NCBI GenBank assembly: GCA_902574035.1
Contig: CACGMC010000002.1
Coordinates: forward strand, 1-64,000
Length of the DNA: 64,000 nucleotides
Direction: 5' to 3'
Origin: an uncultured Pelagibacteraceae bacterium
Lineage (GTDB): Bacteria; Pseudomonadota; Alphaproteobacteria; Pelagibacterales; Pelagibacteraceae
The notes below the pieces were generated by a model, which ran no database searches, had not been told where the DNA came from, and worked only from the letters and a program-made list of their open reading frames with translations. The position numbers and the translations under genes are program-made. Every line of letters begins with the position of its first letter. Position 1 is the stretch's first letter. This document shows, piece by piece, positions 43,146-54,574 of this stretch.

Positions 43146-43899
43146 TAAGCAAACGAGCCAAAACACTTTCATCAGTCATTTGTCTGAATTAAGATCAAGA
43201 TTGGTAAAATCTTTTGTTTTTTTAATTATATCATTCATAATTTGCTATTTTTTTTCAGAGGAGATATATAGATTTTTAGTCAAACCTTACTCAGATGCAG
43301 TTTTAGAAAACAATCTTGATCGTAGATTAATTTTTACTGCTTTGCATGAAGCGTTCTTAACTTACCTTAAAGTAGCTTTTTTTGCTTCATTGTTTATTAC
43401 GAGCCCAATATTTTTAAGTCAAATATGGAAATTTATTGCTCCCGGTTTGTATTCGAATGAAAAAAAAGCTTTACTGCCTTATTTAATTGCAACACCAATA
43501 CTTTTTGTTTTTGGAGGTATGCTTGTTTATTATTTAATAATGCCTTTAGCAATTAAATTTTTTCTTGGATTTGAGAGCATTCAAGACTCTGGATCATTAG
43601 CAATACAATTAGAGGCAAAAGTAAATGAATATTTATCTCTCGTTATGAGATTAATTTTTGCGTTTGGAATAAGTTTTCAACTTCCAGTAGTTTTAAGTTT
43701 ATTAGCAAGAGTTGGTGTTGTAGATTCAAATTATCTTAAAGAAAGAAGAAAGTATTTTGTTGTTATTATTTTTGCAGCCGCAGCTATTTTAACACCGCCA
43801 GACCCAATTACTCAAATAGGTTTAGCATTACCTCTGTTATTGTTATATGAATTATCTATTATCACTGTAAAGCTAATTGAGAAAAAAGATAATGCATAA
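43138..43899 (+). CDS. tatC: Sec-independent translocase subunit TatC
   Basis: TatC is the six-helix membrane receptor for twin-arginine signal peptides. The 253-aa sequence has the family N-terminus FISHLSELRSRLVKSF, then SPIFLSQIWKFIAPGLYSNEKK near residues 85-107, and RRKYFVVIIFAAAAILTPPDPITQIGLALPLLLLYE near 200-235. All six hydrophobic segments are visible. serS starts inside its last codons. A likely substrate, an M48 lipoprotein with an RRKFLG motif, is encoded at about 57 kb in this window. Confidence 0.95.
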   Translation: MTNKQTSQNTFISHLSELRSRLVKSFVFLIISFIICYFFSEEIYRFLVKPYSDAVLENNLDRRLIFTALHEAFLTYLKVAFFASLFITSPIFLSQIWKFIAPGLYSNEKKALLPYLIATPILFVFGGMLVYYLIMPLAIKFFLGFESIQDSGSLAIQLEAKVNEYLSLVMRLIFAFGISFQLPVVLSLLARVGVVDSNYLKERRKYFVVIIFAAAAILTPPDPITQIGLALPLLLLYELSIITVKLIEKKDNA

Positions 43900-45139
43900 C
43901 TTAAAAGATATAAGAAAAAACACTGACCTGTTTGAAAAAAAAATAAAAGAAAGAAATTCAAACGCTGATATAAAATCTCTTATTAAATATGATAAAGATA
44001 ATAGAGAACTAATACAAAAAAAAGAAAAATTAGAACAAGAAAAAAAATTATTATCAAAAAAAAAAGATCCCCAAAATTTCAAAAAATCTAAAAATTTAAC
44101 AAATCAAATTGAAGAATTAGAAAATTCTCAAAAAAAAATACAAGATAAAATTAATATTATTGTTTCTTCAATCCCAAATTTGGCCTTAGACGATGTTCCT
44201 ATAGGTAATGATGAAAAATCAAATAAAATAATTAAAAAATCCACTCAATTGAAAAAATTTGATTTTAAAATTAAATCGCATATTGAATTAAGTAAAAATT
44301 ACATGGATTTTGAAACTGCTACAAAATTGTCAGGTTCAAGATTCGTTATATTAAAAGATAAACTTGCGCTTTTAGAAAGGGCACTAATAAATTTTATGAT
44401 CGATGTACATACAAAAAAGTTTGGATATGTAGAAATATCACCACCTTTAATAGTTAATGAAAAAACAATGTTTGGCACAGGTCAATTACCTAAATTTGAA
44501 AATGATCAATATGAAATATTTTCTGAAAAGGACGAAGAGAGGAAATTCTTAATACCTACAGCTGAAGTTCCTCTATCAAATTTATTTTGTAATTCAATCA
44601 TAGATCAAAAAAAACTTCCCTTAAGATTTGTTGCAGGAACACCTTGTTTTAGACGTGAGGCTGGCAGTTATGGTAAAGACACCAAAGGTATAATGCGACA
44701 ACATCAATTTTATAAAGTTGAACTAGTTAGTCTAGTAGAACCAAACAAATGTAATGATGAACTAAGCCGGATGCTAAATTGCGCTGAAGAAATTCTAAAG
44801 ATGCTAGAATTGCCTTATCAAGTAGTTCTTTTATCTTCAGGTGATATGGGCTTTAGTGCTGAAAAAACCTTTGATATTGAAACCTGGATACCTTTTGAAA
44901 ATAAGTTTAGAGAAATTTCTAGTTGTTCATCATGTGGAACTTTTCAGGCTAGGAGAATGAAGACAAAATATAAATCAGGTAGTTCTTCAGATTTCATCGG
45001 TACTCTTAATGGATCAGGACTAGCAATAGGTAGATTGATGATAGCTTTGATAGAATATTATCAGAATTCCGACGGTTCTATAACAATACCAACACCATTA
45101 AAAAAATACATGGATAATATAGAAAAAATTAAATTATAA
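43892..45139 (+). CDS. serS: Seryl-tRNA synthetase
   Basis: The class II synthetase charges tRNA-Ser and tRNA-Sec. The track begins at 43877; the ATG at 43892 gives MHNLKDIRKNTDLFEKKI, the normal N-terminus, and 415 aa. Residues 20-100 form the Lys/Glu-rich coiled-coil arm. Class II motifs are seen in FRREAGSYGKDTKGIMRQHQFYKVEL (motif 2) near 255, and NGSGLAIGRLMIALIEYYQ (motif 3) near 375. It overlaps tatC by 8 bp. A 44-bp gap separates it from yajC. Confidence 0.96.
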   Translation: MHNLKDIRKNTDLFEKKIKERNSNADIKSLIKYDKDNRELIQKKEKLEQEKKLLSKKKDPQNFKKSKNLTNQIEELENSQKKIQDKINIIVSSIPNLALDDVPIGNDEKSNKIIKKSTQLKKFDFKIKSHIELSKNYMDFETATKLSGSRFVILKDKLALLERALINFMIDVHTKKFGYVEISPPLIVNEKTMFGTGQLPKFENDQYEIFSEKDEERKFLIPTAEVPLSNLFCNSIIDQKKLPLRFVAGTPCFRREAGSYGKDTKGIMRQHQFYKVELVSLVEPNKCNDELSRMLNCAEEILKMLELPYQVVLLSSGDMGFSAEKTFDIETWIPFENKFREISSCSSCGTFQARRMKTKYKSGSSSDFIGTLNGSGLAIGRLMIALIEYYQNSDGSITIPTPLKKYMDNIEKIKL

Positions 45140-45183
45140 TTTTCTTGTTTAAAAATGTCTTTTAATATAATTATTCACTTACA

Positions 45184-45468
45184 ATGAATTCTTCAGGATT
45201 TGCACAATTTATACCTTTAATACTTATATTTGTAATTTTTTACTTTTTTTTAATTAGGCCTCAACAAAAAAGAGTAAAAGATCACAGGGCTATGGTACAA
45301 GGTTTAAAAAGAGGTGATGAAGTTATCACATCCGGCGGTATTATAGGAATAGTTGATAAAGTGCATGAAGATGATAAAATTGATGTAATATTATGCGATA
45401 ATGTAAAAGTTCAAGTAATTAAGTCCACTATTACAAGTTTATTAAAAAAAGAAGCTCCAAAAAAATAA
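45184..45468 (+). CDS. yajC: Preprotein translocase subunit YajC
   Basis: YajC is a small accessory membrane protein of the SecDF complex. The 94-aa protein has an N-terminal helix (FIPLILIFVIFYFFLIRPQQKRVKDHRAMVQGLKRGDEVITSGGIIGIV), the family signature, and ends with a Lys-rich tail. It precedes secD by 9 bp in the usual yajC-secD-secF order. Confidence 0.94.
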   Translation: MNSSGFAQFIPLILIFVIFYFFLIRPQQKRVKDHRAMVQGLKRGDEVITSGGIIGIVDKVHEDDKIDVILCDNVKVQVIKSTITSLLKKEAPKK

Positions 45469-45477
45469 AAGGTCTTT

Positions 45478-47022
45478 GTGCTTAATTTCACAAAAATAAA
45501 AATAATTATAATTTATTTTATTTTATTATTTTTAATATTTTTTGCATCACTTAATCTTAATAATGACAATCCTATTTTAAAAAAAAAAGTAAATTTAGGT
45601 TTAGATTTACAAGGAGGTTCTTATTTGTTGCTTGAGATTGATACCAAACCTTTAATAAAAGAAAGATTACAAGATAAGGTAATTGAAATTAAGAAATTTT
45701 TAAAAAAAAACAATTTTAATTATAATTCATTTTTAATTAACGAAAATTCAATAAGTTTTAAAATTGAAAATGATAATAATAAAAAATTTCAAAACTTATT
45801 TTTTTCAACCAAAGATAATACAATTAACCAGTATATTGATCAGTACCGAACACATCAATTTGATTTGGAAATTAAAAATGACAGTTATCTTATAAAGTTT
45901 TCAAAATACGGGCTATTAACCTTAAACAATTCTGCAGTTAATCAATCTATTGAAATAGTAAGAAGAAGAATAGATGACTTAGGTACAAAAGAACCAACTA
46001 TTATACAAAGAGGTGAAAAAAGAATTGTAGTCGAACTTCCAGGTTTAAAAGATCCTTCTAGAATAAAAGATTTATTAGGAAAAACAGCACAATTAAATTT
46101 TAGATTAATAACAGATAAACAAGACGACTTTGGTTCAGAAAAAATGATTTCAGAAAATGGGGAAGAAGTAATTGTTAATAAAAAAATTATTATGAGTGGT
46201 GAAAATCTTATTGACGCACAGCCAAGAGTAGATAATCAATCAAATAGCCCAATGGTTGCTTTTACTTTAGATAGGTATGGCGCTCAAAAATTTGGTAAAG
46301 TAACGACAAATAATATTGGCAAACGATTAGCAATAGTATTAGATAACAAAATTATTAGTGCCCCAGTTATAAGAGAGTCTATTACCGGAGGTAGTGGAAC
46401 TATTTCAGGAAATTTTTCATTTCAGGAAGTTACAGATTTAGCTCTTTTATTAAGATCTGGAGCTTTGCCTACACCAATCAATATTGTTGAAGAAAGAACA
46501 GTCGGACCAGATTTAGGAAGAGACTCAATTATTTCTGGAGCAATTTCTTTGATAATCGGATTTGTGCTTGTAGTTTTATATATGTTTTATAAGTATAGGA
46601 TTTTTGGATTAATAGCCAACATCTCTTTAGTTTCTAATTTATTAATGCTTGTAGGTGTTTTAACTATTTTAGAAGCGACTTTAACCCTCCCAGGAATTGC
46701 AGGAATAATTTTAACAGTAGGAATGGCAGTCGATGCAAATGTTTTAATTTTTGAGAGAATTAAAGAAGAACTACGAACTGAAAAATCAATAATTCACGCT
46801 TTTGATATGGGTTATAGCAGAGCTAAAATTACAGTTTTAGACGCAAACATTACTACTTTGCTAGCTACTGTAATTTTATTTATTTTTGGAACTGGACCAG
46901 TTAAAGGTTTTGCCGTTACTTTAGGAATAGGAATAATAACAACACTTTTTTCAGCATATTTCATAGCAAGACATTTGACTTCTACTTATGTTTTAAGAAA
47001 TAGGGAGAAAATTAATTTATGA
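45478..47022 (+). CDS. secD: Protein-export membrane protein SecD
   Basis: SecD is an RND-type membrane protein that uses the proton gradient to drive late steps of Sec export. The 514-aa protein has an N-terminal helix, the motif LGLDLQGGSYLLLEID near residue 40, a large periplasmic domain (RIVVELPGLKDPSRIKDLLGKTAQLNFRL), and the conserved AGIILTVGMAVDANVLIFERIKEEL near residue 410 in the membrane region. The start is GTG after AAGGTCT. It overlaps secF by 4 bp. Confidence 0.95.
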   Translation: MLNFTKIKIIIIYFILLFLIFFASLNLNNDNPILKKKVNLGLDLQGGSYLLLEIDTKPLIKERLQDKVIEIKKFLKKNNFNYNSFLINENSISFKIENDNNKKFQNLFFSTKDNTINQYIDQYRTHQFDLEIKNDSYLIKFSKYGLLTLNNSAVNQSIEIVRRRIDDLGTKEPTIIQRGEKRIVVELPGLKDPSRIKDLLGKTAQLNFRLITDKQDDFGSEKMISENGEEVIVNKKIIMSGENLIDAQPRVDNQSNSPMVAFTLDRYGAQKFGKVTTNNIGKRLAIVLDNKIISAPVIRESITGGSGTISGNFSFQEVTDLALLLRSGALPTPINIVEERTVGPDLGRDSIISGAISLIIGFVLVVLYMFYKYRIFGLIANISLVSNLLMLVGVLTILEATLTLPGIAGIILTVGMAVDANVLIFERIKEELRTEKSIIHAFDMGYSRAKITVLDANITTLLATVILFIFGTGPVKGFAVTLGIGIITTLFSAYFIARHLTSTYVLRNREKINL

Positions 47023-47927
47023 AATACAATTTTAATTTTGTAAATTATTTTAAGAAGTTTAATTTTATATCATTAATATTAGTTTTACTGAGTTTATTTT
47101 TTGTACTTTTTAAAGGTCTTAACTACGGAATAGATTTTAAAGGTGGAACACTTATTGAAGTAAGAGTTCAAAATAATGATATAAGAGTTTCAGATATTAG
47201 AGACTCTTTAAACAAATTAAATTTAGGTGATGTAAACGTAAAAAATTTCGGAGAAAAGAGTGATTTTTTAATAAAAATTGAAAAAAAATTAAATAATAAC
47301 GAATCTTTGATATCTGAAATTAAAACATCCCTAGACCAAGATCTCAATGAGGAAGTAAATTACCGAAGAGTTGAAAGTGTTGGACCAAAAGTAAGCGCTG
47401 AATTGTTAAAGTCGGGTATAATTTCTATAGGCTTAGCTTTATTAATGATGTTATTTTATATTTGGTTTAGATTTGAATGGCAATTTAGTTTAGGTTCTAT
47501 TGTCGCTTTATTTCACGATGTAATTATTACCTTAGGAATCTTTTCGATTTTATCTATTGAAATTAATTTATCAATTGTTGCAGCTGTATTAACAATAGTT
47601 GGTTATTCTATGAATGATACAGTTGTAATTTATGACCGTATAAGAGAAAATTTGTCTAAATTTAATAGGCTTGAAATTGATCAGGTTTCCAATTTATCAG
47701 TTAATGAAACTTTATCTAGAACTTTAATAACTTCAGTTACAACTTTATTAGCTTTGTTTTCAATTTTCATACTCGGCGGTGAAATACTAAAAGGTTTCTC
47801 TTTTGCTATGATTTTGGGTGTAATAATTGGAACTTATTCGTCAATATTTGTTGCATCTCCTGTTCTTAGATATTTAAAAGTTTCATCGAAGACGCTTGAA
47901 AAAAAAGAAGATAAAATTGTACCTTAA
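47019..47927 (+). CDS. secF: Protein-export membrane protein SecF
   Basis: SecF is the partner of SecD. The 302-aa protein has GLNYGIDFKGGTLIEVRVQ near residue 30, VGPKVSAELLKSGIISIGLALLMMLFYIWFRFEWQFSLG near 130, and VGYSMNDTVVIYDRIRENL near 195, all typical. It is the last gene of the yajC-secDF run and converges on the PuuD-like gene with no spacer. Confidence 0.95.
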   Translation: MKYNFNFVNYFKKFNFISLILVLLSLFFVLFKGLNYGIDFKGGTLIEVRVQNNDIRVSDIRDSLNKLNLGDVNVKNFGEKSDFLIKIEKKLNNNESLISEIKTSLDQDLNEEVNYRRVESVGPKVSAELLKSGIISIGLALLMMLFYIWFRFEWQFSLGSIVALFHDVIITLGIFSILSIEINLSIVAAVLTIVGYSMNDTVVIYDRIRENLSKFNRLEIDQVSNLSVNETLSRTLITSVTTLLALFSIFILGGEILKGFSFAMILGVIIGTYSSIFVASPVLRYLKVSSKTLEKKEDKIVP

Positions 47928-48536
47928 TTAATAAAGATTCTGAGCGGCTACCATCGTTAAAAGCATTGGAATCGATAAAAGAGTGTTTACCCTAGATGTT
48001 AACATAGCTTTCTTAGCTGCAATTGGTTTTTCATCTGCTGAGGTATCTACGATACCTAAAGCTTTTTTTTGATTAGGCCAAATAATAAACCATACATTAT
48101 ACGCCATTATAATTCCCAACCACATGCCTATACCAATAGCTGTATTTTTTCCACCTCCACTACCAATTCCTAAAGTCATTGACTCGTGCAAGTACCCATT
48201 AAGATAAGCTACAATTAATCCAGTTAATATTGTTGCGAACGCCGCCCATCTAAACCAAAATAAAACTTTTGGAGCAATAACTTTACTTATGGCTGGTTTT
48301 TGTTCATCCGGAATGTTAGGCATGCTCGGAATTTGAACAAAATTTAAATACCAAAGGAGGCCTATCCACATGATTCCAGCTAAAACGTGTAAATACCTAA
48401 ATAACCAACTGAAAAAATATTGATCAAAAGCAAATCCATCTCCCCCAAAATATAAACCAAGAAACAGTAAAATTGCTATTACAAGTGATAGATGAACTGT
48501 TTTTGATAATGATTGTAAAATACTTACCATAGACAA
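47928..48536 (-). CDS. PuuD-like urate hydroxylase membrane-domain protein
   Basis: The 202-aa membrane protein matches the N-terminal membrane domain of PuuD-type urate oxidases (Urate_ox_N, formerly DUF989): FRYLHVLAGIMWIGLLWYLNFVQIPSMP near residue 45, APKVLFWFRWAAFATILTGLIVAYLNG near 90, and GMWLGIIMAYNVWFIIWPNQKKALGI near 135. About five to six helices are visible with histidines that may bind heme. The C-terminal cytochrome c domain of full-length PuuD is missing. Urate oxidation is therefore doubtful; no purine-degradation genes are nearby. Confidence 0.75.
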   Translation of the reverse strand: MSMVSILQSLSKTVHLSLVIAILLFLGLYFGGDGFAFDQYFFSWLFRYLHVLAGIMWIGLLWYLNFVQIPSMPNIPDEQKPAISKVIAPKVLFWFRWAAFATILTGLIVAYLNGYLHESMTLGIGSGGGKNTAIGIGMWLGIIMAYNVWFIIWPNQKKALGIVDTSADEKPIAAKKAMLTSRVNTLLSIPMLLTMVAAQNLY

Positions 48537-48557
48537 TTTATAGCATAAAAATAATAA

Positions 48558-51437
48558 TTATGCAGTTTTTTTCATTTTTGGAGTGCTTAAAATTTCCTTT
48601 AAAAATTGTCCAGTGAAACTACTTTTTTCAGATGAAACCTTTTCCGGAGTGCCTTGAGCTATAATTTCACCTCCTGATTCTCCACCTTCCGGACCCATAT
48701 CAATTATATGGTCAGCAGTTTTTATCACATCTAAATTATGCTCAATTACAACGACTGTATTTCCAGTATTTACAAATGCTTGCAAAATATCGAGAAGTTT
48801 TTTTATATCATGAGAGTGCAGACCTGTAGTTGGTTCATCTAATATATATAAAGTTCTTCCTGTTGATCTTTTCGATAATTCTTTAGCTAGTTTAATTCTT
48901 TGAGCTTCACCTCCAGATAAAGTAGTAGCTTGTTGTCCTATTTTCATATATCCAAGTCCGACATGTTTTAGAGTTATTAGTTTTGATCTTATCGATTGGA
49001 TATTTTCAAAAAAATCACAACCTTCCTCTACTGTCATATCCAGTATGTCAGCTATGTTTTTATTTTTAAATCTAATTTCTAAAGTCTCTCTATTATATCT
49101 AGCTCCCTTGCATGTATCACACGGAATAAAAACGTCAGGTAAAAAATGCATTTCATAAGTTAAAACACCATCACCTTCGCAAGTTTCACATCTTCCACCT
49201 TTCACATTGAAAGAAAACCTACCAACTTTATAACCTCTTGCTTTAGACTCAGGTAAGTTTGCGAACCAATCTCTTATCGGCCCGAAAGCTCCTGTATAAG
49301 TTGCTGGATTAGATCTTGGGGTTCTTCCGATGGGCGATTGATCAATATCTATAATTTTATCGATTAATTCGGTTCCTTTATAATTTTTAAAAGATTTAGG
49401 TAATTTTCTTGATTTATTATTATTTAAAATTAAATTTAAAGCATTATAAAGAGTGTGTAAAACTAGAGTAGACTTACCGCTTCCTGATACTCCTGTTACA
49501 CAAGTAAAAGTTCCTATGGGAATTTTTAAATCAACATTTTTAAGGTTATTTCCTGTAGCTCCATTTATTTCTAAGTAACGACCATTTTTTGCTATACGTC
49601 TTTTTTTTGGAATGGTAATATTTTTTTCACCAGATAAATATGTTCCTGTGATACTTTGTTTTTCTTGAATAATATTTTTAATTTGTCCTTCTGCAATAAT
49701 TTTACCACCATGAAGTCCAGCTTCAGGCCCTATATCTATTATATGATCTGCGCTTTCCATAGTTTCAATATCATGCTCAACAACAATTACTGTATTTCCT
49801 AAATCTCTTAATTTTTTTAAAGCAGTTATTAATTTTTTATTATCACGCTGGTGTAATCCTATAGATGGTTCATCCAAAACATATAAAACACCAGTAAGAC
49901 CAGATCCTATTTGTGATGCTAATCTTATTCGTTGAGACTCGCCTCCAGATAAAGTACCAGACTCTCTTGAAAGAGTAAGATAATTGAGACCTACATTAAG
50001 CAAAAATGTAAGTCTTTCATTAATTTCTTTTAGAATATGTTGAGCGATTTTGTTTTGTTTATCATTTAAAAAACTTGGTAATTTATCAAACCATTTTTTT
50101 GCATCTTCAATGGATTTATGAGTTATCTGACTGATGTTTAAATCATTTATTTTTACACATAAAGCTTCATCTTTTAATCTAAGGCCCTTACATTTATCGC
50201 AATTAGACTCAGATTGATATTGAGATATTTCCTCTCTTTTCCACTCACTATCAGTTTCTAGATACCTTCGTTCTAAATTATTAATAACACCTTCGAATGG
50301 TTTTCTTGTTGTATACGTTTCATAATTATCATCGTATGAAAATTTGATTTCTTCATCATCAGACCCATATAAAATAATTTCTTGTATCTTTTTGGGTATT
50401 TTTTTCCATTTATCTGTTAAAGAAAATTTATAGTGTTTAGCCAATGAAGCTAAAGTTTGAGCATAATATAAACTTGAACTTTTAGACCAAGGCACTATAG
50501 CCCCATCTTGAAGTGATTTGCTATCATCTTGTATTACTAATTTTGGATCAACATTTAGATTACTACCTATACCCTCACATTCCTCACAGGCACCATAAGG
50601 CGAGTTAAAGGAAAATAATCTTGGTTCAATTTCTTCAATAGTAAAACCGCTTTCAGGGCACGAAAATTTTGAAGAGAAAGTAATTGACTCAATTTTTCTA
50701 AACTTTTTAGGTAGACTTTCATTTTCATACTCAACATTTAGCAATCCATTTGACAAATTTAAGGCTGTTTCAACACTATCGGCAAGTCTATTTCCTATTG
50801 AAGAGCTGAGCACTATTCTATCTACAATAATGGATATATCATGTTTTATTTTTTTATTTAAATTTGGAAAGTCATTTATATGGCAGTATTTTCCATCTAC
50901 TTTAATTTTTTGAAAACCCCTTTTTTTATAGTTTAAAATTTCTTTTTTATATTCACCTTTTCTACCTCGCACAATAGGTGCAAGTAAATGGATAGTGCTA
51001 CTCTTTGGAAGAGTCTTTATTTTATCAACCATTTCACTGACTGATTGTGATACAATCGGCTTTCCGGTAAATGGAGAATAGGGCACTCCAGCTCTAGCAA
51101 AAAGAACTCTCATATAGTCGTAGATCTCAGTTACAGTGGCAACAGTTGATCTAGGATTTTTCGATGTGTTTTTTTGTTCAATTGAAATTGCTGGACTCAA
51201 ACCTTCAATAAAATCTACATTTGGTTTTTTCATTTTGTCTAAGAATTGACGTGCATATGCAGATAAACTTTCAACATATCTTCTTTGCCCTTCAGCATAA
51301 ATTGTGTCAAAAGCTAAAGAAGATTTTCCCGATCCAGACAAACCAGTTATTACAACTAATTTGTCCTTTGGAATTTCTAAAGAAACATTTTTTAGGTTAT
51401 GTTCTTTTGCGCCTTTTATAACGATTTTTTTAAGCAT
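48558..51437 (-). CDS. uvrA: UvrABC system protein A
   Basis: UvrA is the damage-recognition ATPase of nucleotide excision repair. The 959-aa protein has two ABC modules: Walker [16 protein letters not shown] near residue 31 and [12 protein letters not shown] near 650, signatures [12 protein letters not shown] and [12 protein letters not shown], and Walker [12 protein letters not shown] and [11 protein letters not shown]. The C-terminal zinc finger [27 protein letters not shown] is intact. It is divergent from ssb across 101 bp, the common arrangement in alphaproteobacteria. Confidence 0.97.
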   Translation of the reverse strand: MLKKIVIKGAKEHNLKNVSLEIPKDKLVVITGLSGSGKSSLAFDTIYAEGQRRYVESLSAYARQFLDKMKKPNVDFIEGLSPAISIEQKNTSKNPRSTVATVTEIYDYMRVLFARAGVPYSPFTGKPIVSQSVSEMVDKIKTLPKSSTIHLLAPIVRGRKGEYKKEILNYKKRGFQKIKVDGKYCHINDFPNLNKKIKHDISIIVDRIVLSSSIGNRLADSVETALNLSNGLLNVEYENESLPKKFRKIESITFSSKFSCPESGFTIEEIEPRLFSFNSPYGACEECEGIGSNLNVDPKLVIQDDSKSLQDGAIVPWSKSSSLYYAQTLASLAKHYKFSLTDKWKKIPKKIQEIILYGSDDEEIKFSYDDNYETYTTRKPFEGVINNLERRYLETDSEWKREEISQYQSESNCDKCKGLRLKDEALCVKINDLNISQITHKSIEDAKKWFDKLPSFLNDKQNKIAQHILKEINERLTFLLNVGLNYLTLSRESGTLSGGESQRIRLASQIGSGLTGVLYVLDEPSIGLHQRDNKKLITALKKLRDLGNTVIVVEHDIETMESADHIIDIGPEAGLHGGKIIAEGQIKNIIQEKQSITGTYLSGEKNITIPKKRRIAKNGRYLEINGATGNNLKNVDLKIPIGTFTCVTGVSGSGKSTLVLHTLYNALNLILNNNKSRKLPKSFKNYKGTELIDKIIDIDQSPIGRTPRSNPATYTGAFGPIRDWFANLPESKARGYKVGRFSFNVKGGRCETCEGDGVLTYEMHFLPDVFIPCDTCKGARYNRETLEIRFKNKNIADILDMTVEEGCDFFENIQSIRSKLITLKHVGLGYMKIGQQATTLSGGEAQRIKLAKELSKRSTGRTLYILDEPTTGLHSHDIKKLLDILQAFVNTGNTVVVIEHNLDVIKTADHIIDMGPEGGESGGEIIAQGTPEKVSSEKSSFTGQFLKEILSTPKMKKTA

Positions 51438-51538
51438 TTTTTGTTAACACAATTAATAATGAGCTTATAAATAACATACATTTATGATATAATTTTTAAC
51501 AATATAATTAGAAATCAACAAGTATTCAAAAAATTTAT

Positions 51539-51997
51539 ATGGCTGGAAGTCTAAATAAAGTTCAATTAATAGGCAGATTAGGGGCAGATCCTGAGATTAA
51601 ACAAATGGTTAACGGTAAAAACGTCGCAAGATTAAGTATCGCTACAAGTCAATCATGGAAAGATAAAAATTCAGGGGAAAGAAAAGAAAAGACTGAATGG
51701 CACCGAATAGTAATTTTTAATGAAGGTCTTGTAGGAGTAGTTCAACAATATCTTAAAAAGGGAGCCAATGTTTATATAGAAGGACAATTAAGTACACGAA
51801 AATGGAAAGACGAAAGCACTGGTCAAGATAAGTATTCTACAGAGGTAATTTTACAAGGTTATAATTCGAATCTAACCATGCTTGATGGTAGGAATAAAGG
51901 TGAAAATACAAACTTAGTTTCAGAAAATAAAAGTTCGTTACCAGATGAGAATTTAAATCAAGACAAAAATGATTTAGACGACGAAATTCCATTTTAA
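51539..51997 (+). CDS. ssb: Single-stranded DNA-binding protein
   Basis: The 152-aa protein has an N-terminal OB fold (AGSLNKVQLIGRLGADPEIKQMVNGKNVARLSIATSQSWKDKNSGERKEKTEWHRIVIF) and an acidic C-terminal tail ending DLDDEIPF, the conserved tip that binds replication and repair partners. It is divergent from uvrA. The ATG is not preceded by a recognisable Shine-Dalgarno. A TATAAT at 51488-51493 is a good -10 candidate for it. gyrA follows after 3 bp. Confidence 0.96.
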   Translation: MAGSLNKVQLIGRLGADPEIKQMVNGKNVARLSIATSQSWKDKNSGERKEKTEWHRIVIFNEGLVGVVQQYLKKGANVYIEGQLSTRKWKDESTGQDKYSTEVILQGYNSNLTMLDGRNKGENTNLVSENKSSLPDENLNQDKNDLDDEIPF

Positions 51998-52000
51998 TCT

Positions 52001-54574
52001 ATGGAAAAACAAAATATCAAACACAACAATAATTCAAAACCTATTTTAGTAAGAAATGAAATGAGTTCATCTTATCTTTCTTACGCGATGAGTGTAATTG
52101 TAAGTCGAGCGTTACCTGATGTAAGAGATGGCTTAAAACCTGTGCATAGAAGAATCATTTTTGCGATGTATAAAGGTGGGTATGATTGGTCAAAAAATTT
52201 TAGAAAATCAGCAAGAATCGTTGGTGATGTAATAGGTAAATACCATCCACATGGAGATCAAGCTGTTTATGATGCCTTGGTAAGGCTAGTACAAGATTTT
52301 TCTATGAGCTTACCTCTGCTTCAAGGTCAAGGAAATTTTGGTTCAATTGATGGCGATCCTCCAGCAGCAATGAGATATACAGAGACTAAATTAGGAAAAA
52401 TATCTCAATATTTAACAGAAGACTTAGAGAAAGATACAGTCTCTTTTAGAAATAACTACGATGAAACCGAAAAAGAGCCTACTGTTTTACCATCTCAGTA
52501 CCCTAATCTTTTAGTTAATGGAGCTGGTGGAATTGCTGTAGGGATGGCAACTAGTATTCCACCACATAATTTGGGAGAGGTAATTAATGCAACGAATGCT
52601 TTTATAGAAAATCAAAATATTACGATTGGGCAATTAATGAAATATGTTCCTGGGCCTGATTTTCCTACTGGAGGACTTATAATAGGAAAAGATTTTATAA
52701 AACAAGGTTACAATAAAGGAAGAGGGTCCTTTAAAATAAGAGGTGAAATTGAATTTGAAGAAAAGAAAAATGGAAGATCAATTTTAGTAATCAAGTCTAT
52801 TCCTTATCAAGTAAATAAATCCGTCTTGAATGAAAAAATTGCTCTGTTAGCTAGAGATAAAAAAATAGAAGGGATTAGTGATATACGAGATGAGTCGAAT
52901 AGAGAGGGCATTAGAATAGTTATCGAGTTGAGAAGAGGAGTTGAACCTGAAACTGTTAGAAGACAATTATATAAACTCACAAACATTGAAAGCTCTTTTG
53001 GTTTTAATTCATTAGCCCTTGTTGAAAATAAACCAAAGTTATTAAACCTAAAAGAATTTATTTCTGAATTTATTAAATTCAGAGAAACAACTGTACTTAA
53101 AAGAGTAAAATTTGATCTAAAAAAAGCGGAAAATAGAGCTCATATTTTGATAGGTTTAGCAACTGCTGTAGAAAACATTGATGCAATAATAAAGATAATT
53201 AAAAATTCAAAAAATAACGACGAAGCAAAAAAGAATTTGTTAAGTAAAAAATGGAAAATAAAAAAAAGTTCAAAACTAATTTCAATCGTTGAAAAGAAAA
53301 AAAATATCCAGTCTTATTCATTATCAAACGATCAAGTTTTAGCCATTTTAGAATTAAGATTACAAAAATTAACGGCTTTTGGTATATCTGAAATTGAAAC
53401 AGAAATAAACAAACTTGCAAAATTAATTATCGAATTAAATAAAATACTTAATTCTAAAAAAGAACTAAACAATTTAATAAAAAATGAATTGAATAATATT
53501 AAAGATAAATATGCCGTTCCAAGAAGAACAAAAATTATTGACGCTGTTTTAAATTACAATATAGAGGAGACTATTCAAAAAGAGTCAGTAGTCATTAATA
53601 TCACTAACAAAGGATATATTAAACGTAGCCCCCTTACATCCTTAAAAGCTCAAAAAAGAGGTGGAAAAGGAAAAACCGGAATAACAACAAGAGAGGAGGA
53701 TTTTGTTGTTCAAATTTTTACAGCGAATACACATACACCGATGCTTTTTTTTTCAACACAAGGTTTAGTTTATAAGATTAAAGCTTACAAAATACCTGAA
53801 GGCACCTCTGCATCAAAAGGTAAATCAATTTTTAATATTTTACCCCTTAAAAATCATCATTCAATTAGTTCAATTATGCCTCTTCCAGAGGATGAAAATG
53901 AATGGAAAAATTTAAAAATAATATTTGTTACATCTAAAGGGAACATAAGAAAAAACTCATTAGAAGATTTTATAAATATAAATGCCTCAGGTAAAATTGC
54001 TATGAAGCTATCTGAAGACGACAAAATTATAGGGGTAAAAATTTGCAAAGAAGATCAAGATATATTGTTGAGTACTAAATATGGGAAATGTATTAGATTT
54101 ATGTCAAAAAAATTGAGACTTTTTAAAGGAAGATCATCTAAAGGCATAAGAGGAATGCAACTAGCTGATGGTGATGAAATAATATCTTTATCGATACTTG
54201 ATAATAGTAAAATTGACAGTCAGAAAATTAACAAAGATCCAAAGATAAAAAAGGGTTTAGAAAAATATATTTTATCAGTATCAGAAAATGGTTATGGAAA
54301 ACGATCTTCTTATTTTGACTACAGAGTAACTAATAGAGGCGGAAAAGGAATTATTGGCATTATAAATTCTTCAAGAAATGGAAATATAGCTTGTTCTTTA
54401 GTTGTTGGGGAGGAAGATGAAATTATACTATCGACCGACAAAGGCAGTATTATGAGATGTGCAGTAAAAGAAATTAGAGTTGCAGGTAGGAATACTCAAG
54501 GTGTAAGAATTAAAAAGTTAAAAGGGGAAGAAAAGGTTGTCTCAGTAATTAAAATAGATGATAATATACAATAA
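52001..54574 (+). CDS. gyrA: DNA gyrase subunit A
   Basis: GyrA cuts and rejoins DNA in the gyrase tetramer. The 857-aa protein has the N-terminal [29 protein letters not shown] and the catalytic tyrosine in AAMRYTE. The C-terminal wrapping domain contains the GyrA box as [11 protein letters not shown] near residue 550, distinguishing it from ParC. At the quinolone-determining position equivalent to E. coli Ser83 there is a Gln ([13 protein letters not shown]), while the equivalent of Asp87 is kept. It shares a base with the coaD start codon. Confidence 0.95.
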   Translation: MEKQNIKHNNNSKPILVRNEMSSSYLSYAMSVIVSRALPDVRDGLKPVHRRIIFAMYKGGYDWSKNFRKSARIVGDVIGKYHPHGDQAVYDALVRLVQDFSMSLPLLQGQGNFGSIDGDPPAAMRYTETKLGKISQYLTEDLEKDTVSFRNNYDETEKEPTVLPSQYPNLLVNGAGGIAVGMATSIPPHNLGEVINATNAFIENQNITIGQLMKYVPGPDFPTGGLIIGKDFIKQGYNKGRGSFKIRGEIEFEEKKNGRSILVIKSIPYQVNKSVLNEKIALLARDKKIEGISDIRDESNREGIRIVIELRRGVEPETVRRQLYKLTNIESSFGFNSLALVENKPKLLNLKEFISEFIKFRETTVLKRVKFDLKKAENRAHILIGLATAVENIDAIIKIIKNSKNNDEAKKNLLSKKWKIKKSSKLISIVEKKKNIQSYSLSNDQVLAILELRLQKLTAFGISEIETEINKLAKLIIELNKILNSKKELNNLIKNELNNIKDKYAVPRRTKIIDAVLNYNIEETIQKESVVINITNKGYIKRSPLTSLKAQKRGGKGKTGITTREEDFVVQIFTANTHTPMLFFSTQGLVYKIKAYKIPEGTSASKGKSIFNILPLKNHHSISSIMPLPEDENEWKNLKIIFVTSKGNIRKNSLEDFININASGKIAMKLSEDDKIIGVKICKEDQDILLSTKYGKCIRFMSKKLRLFKGRSSKGIRGMQLADGDEIISLSILDNSKIDSQKINKDPKIKKGLEKYILSVSENGYGKRSSYFDYRVTNRGGKGIIGIINSSRNGNIACSLVVGEEDEIILSTDKGSIMRCAVKEIRVAGRNTQGVRIKKLKGEEKVVSVIKIDDNIQ

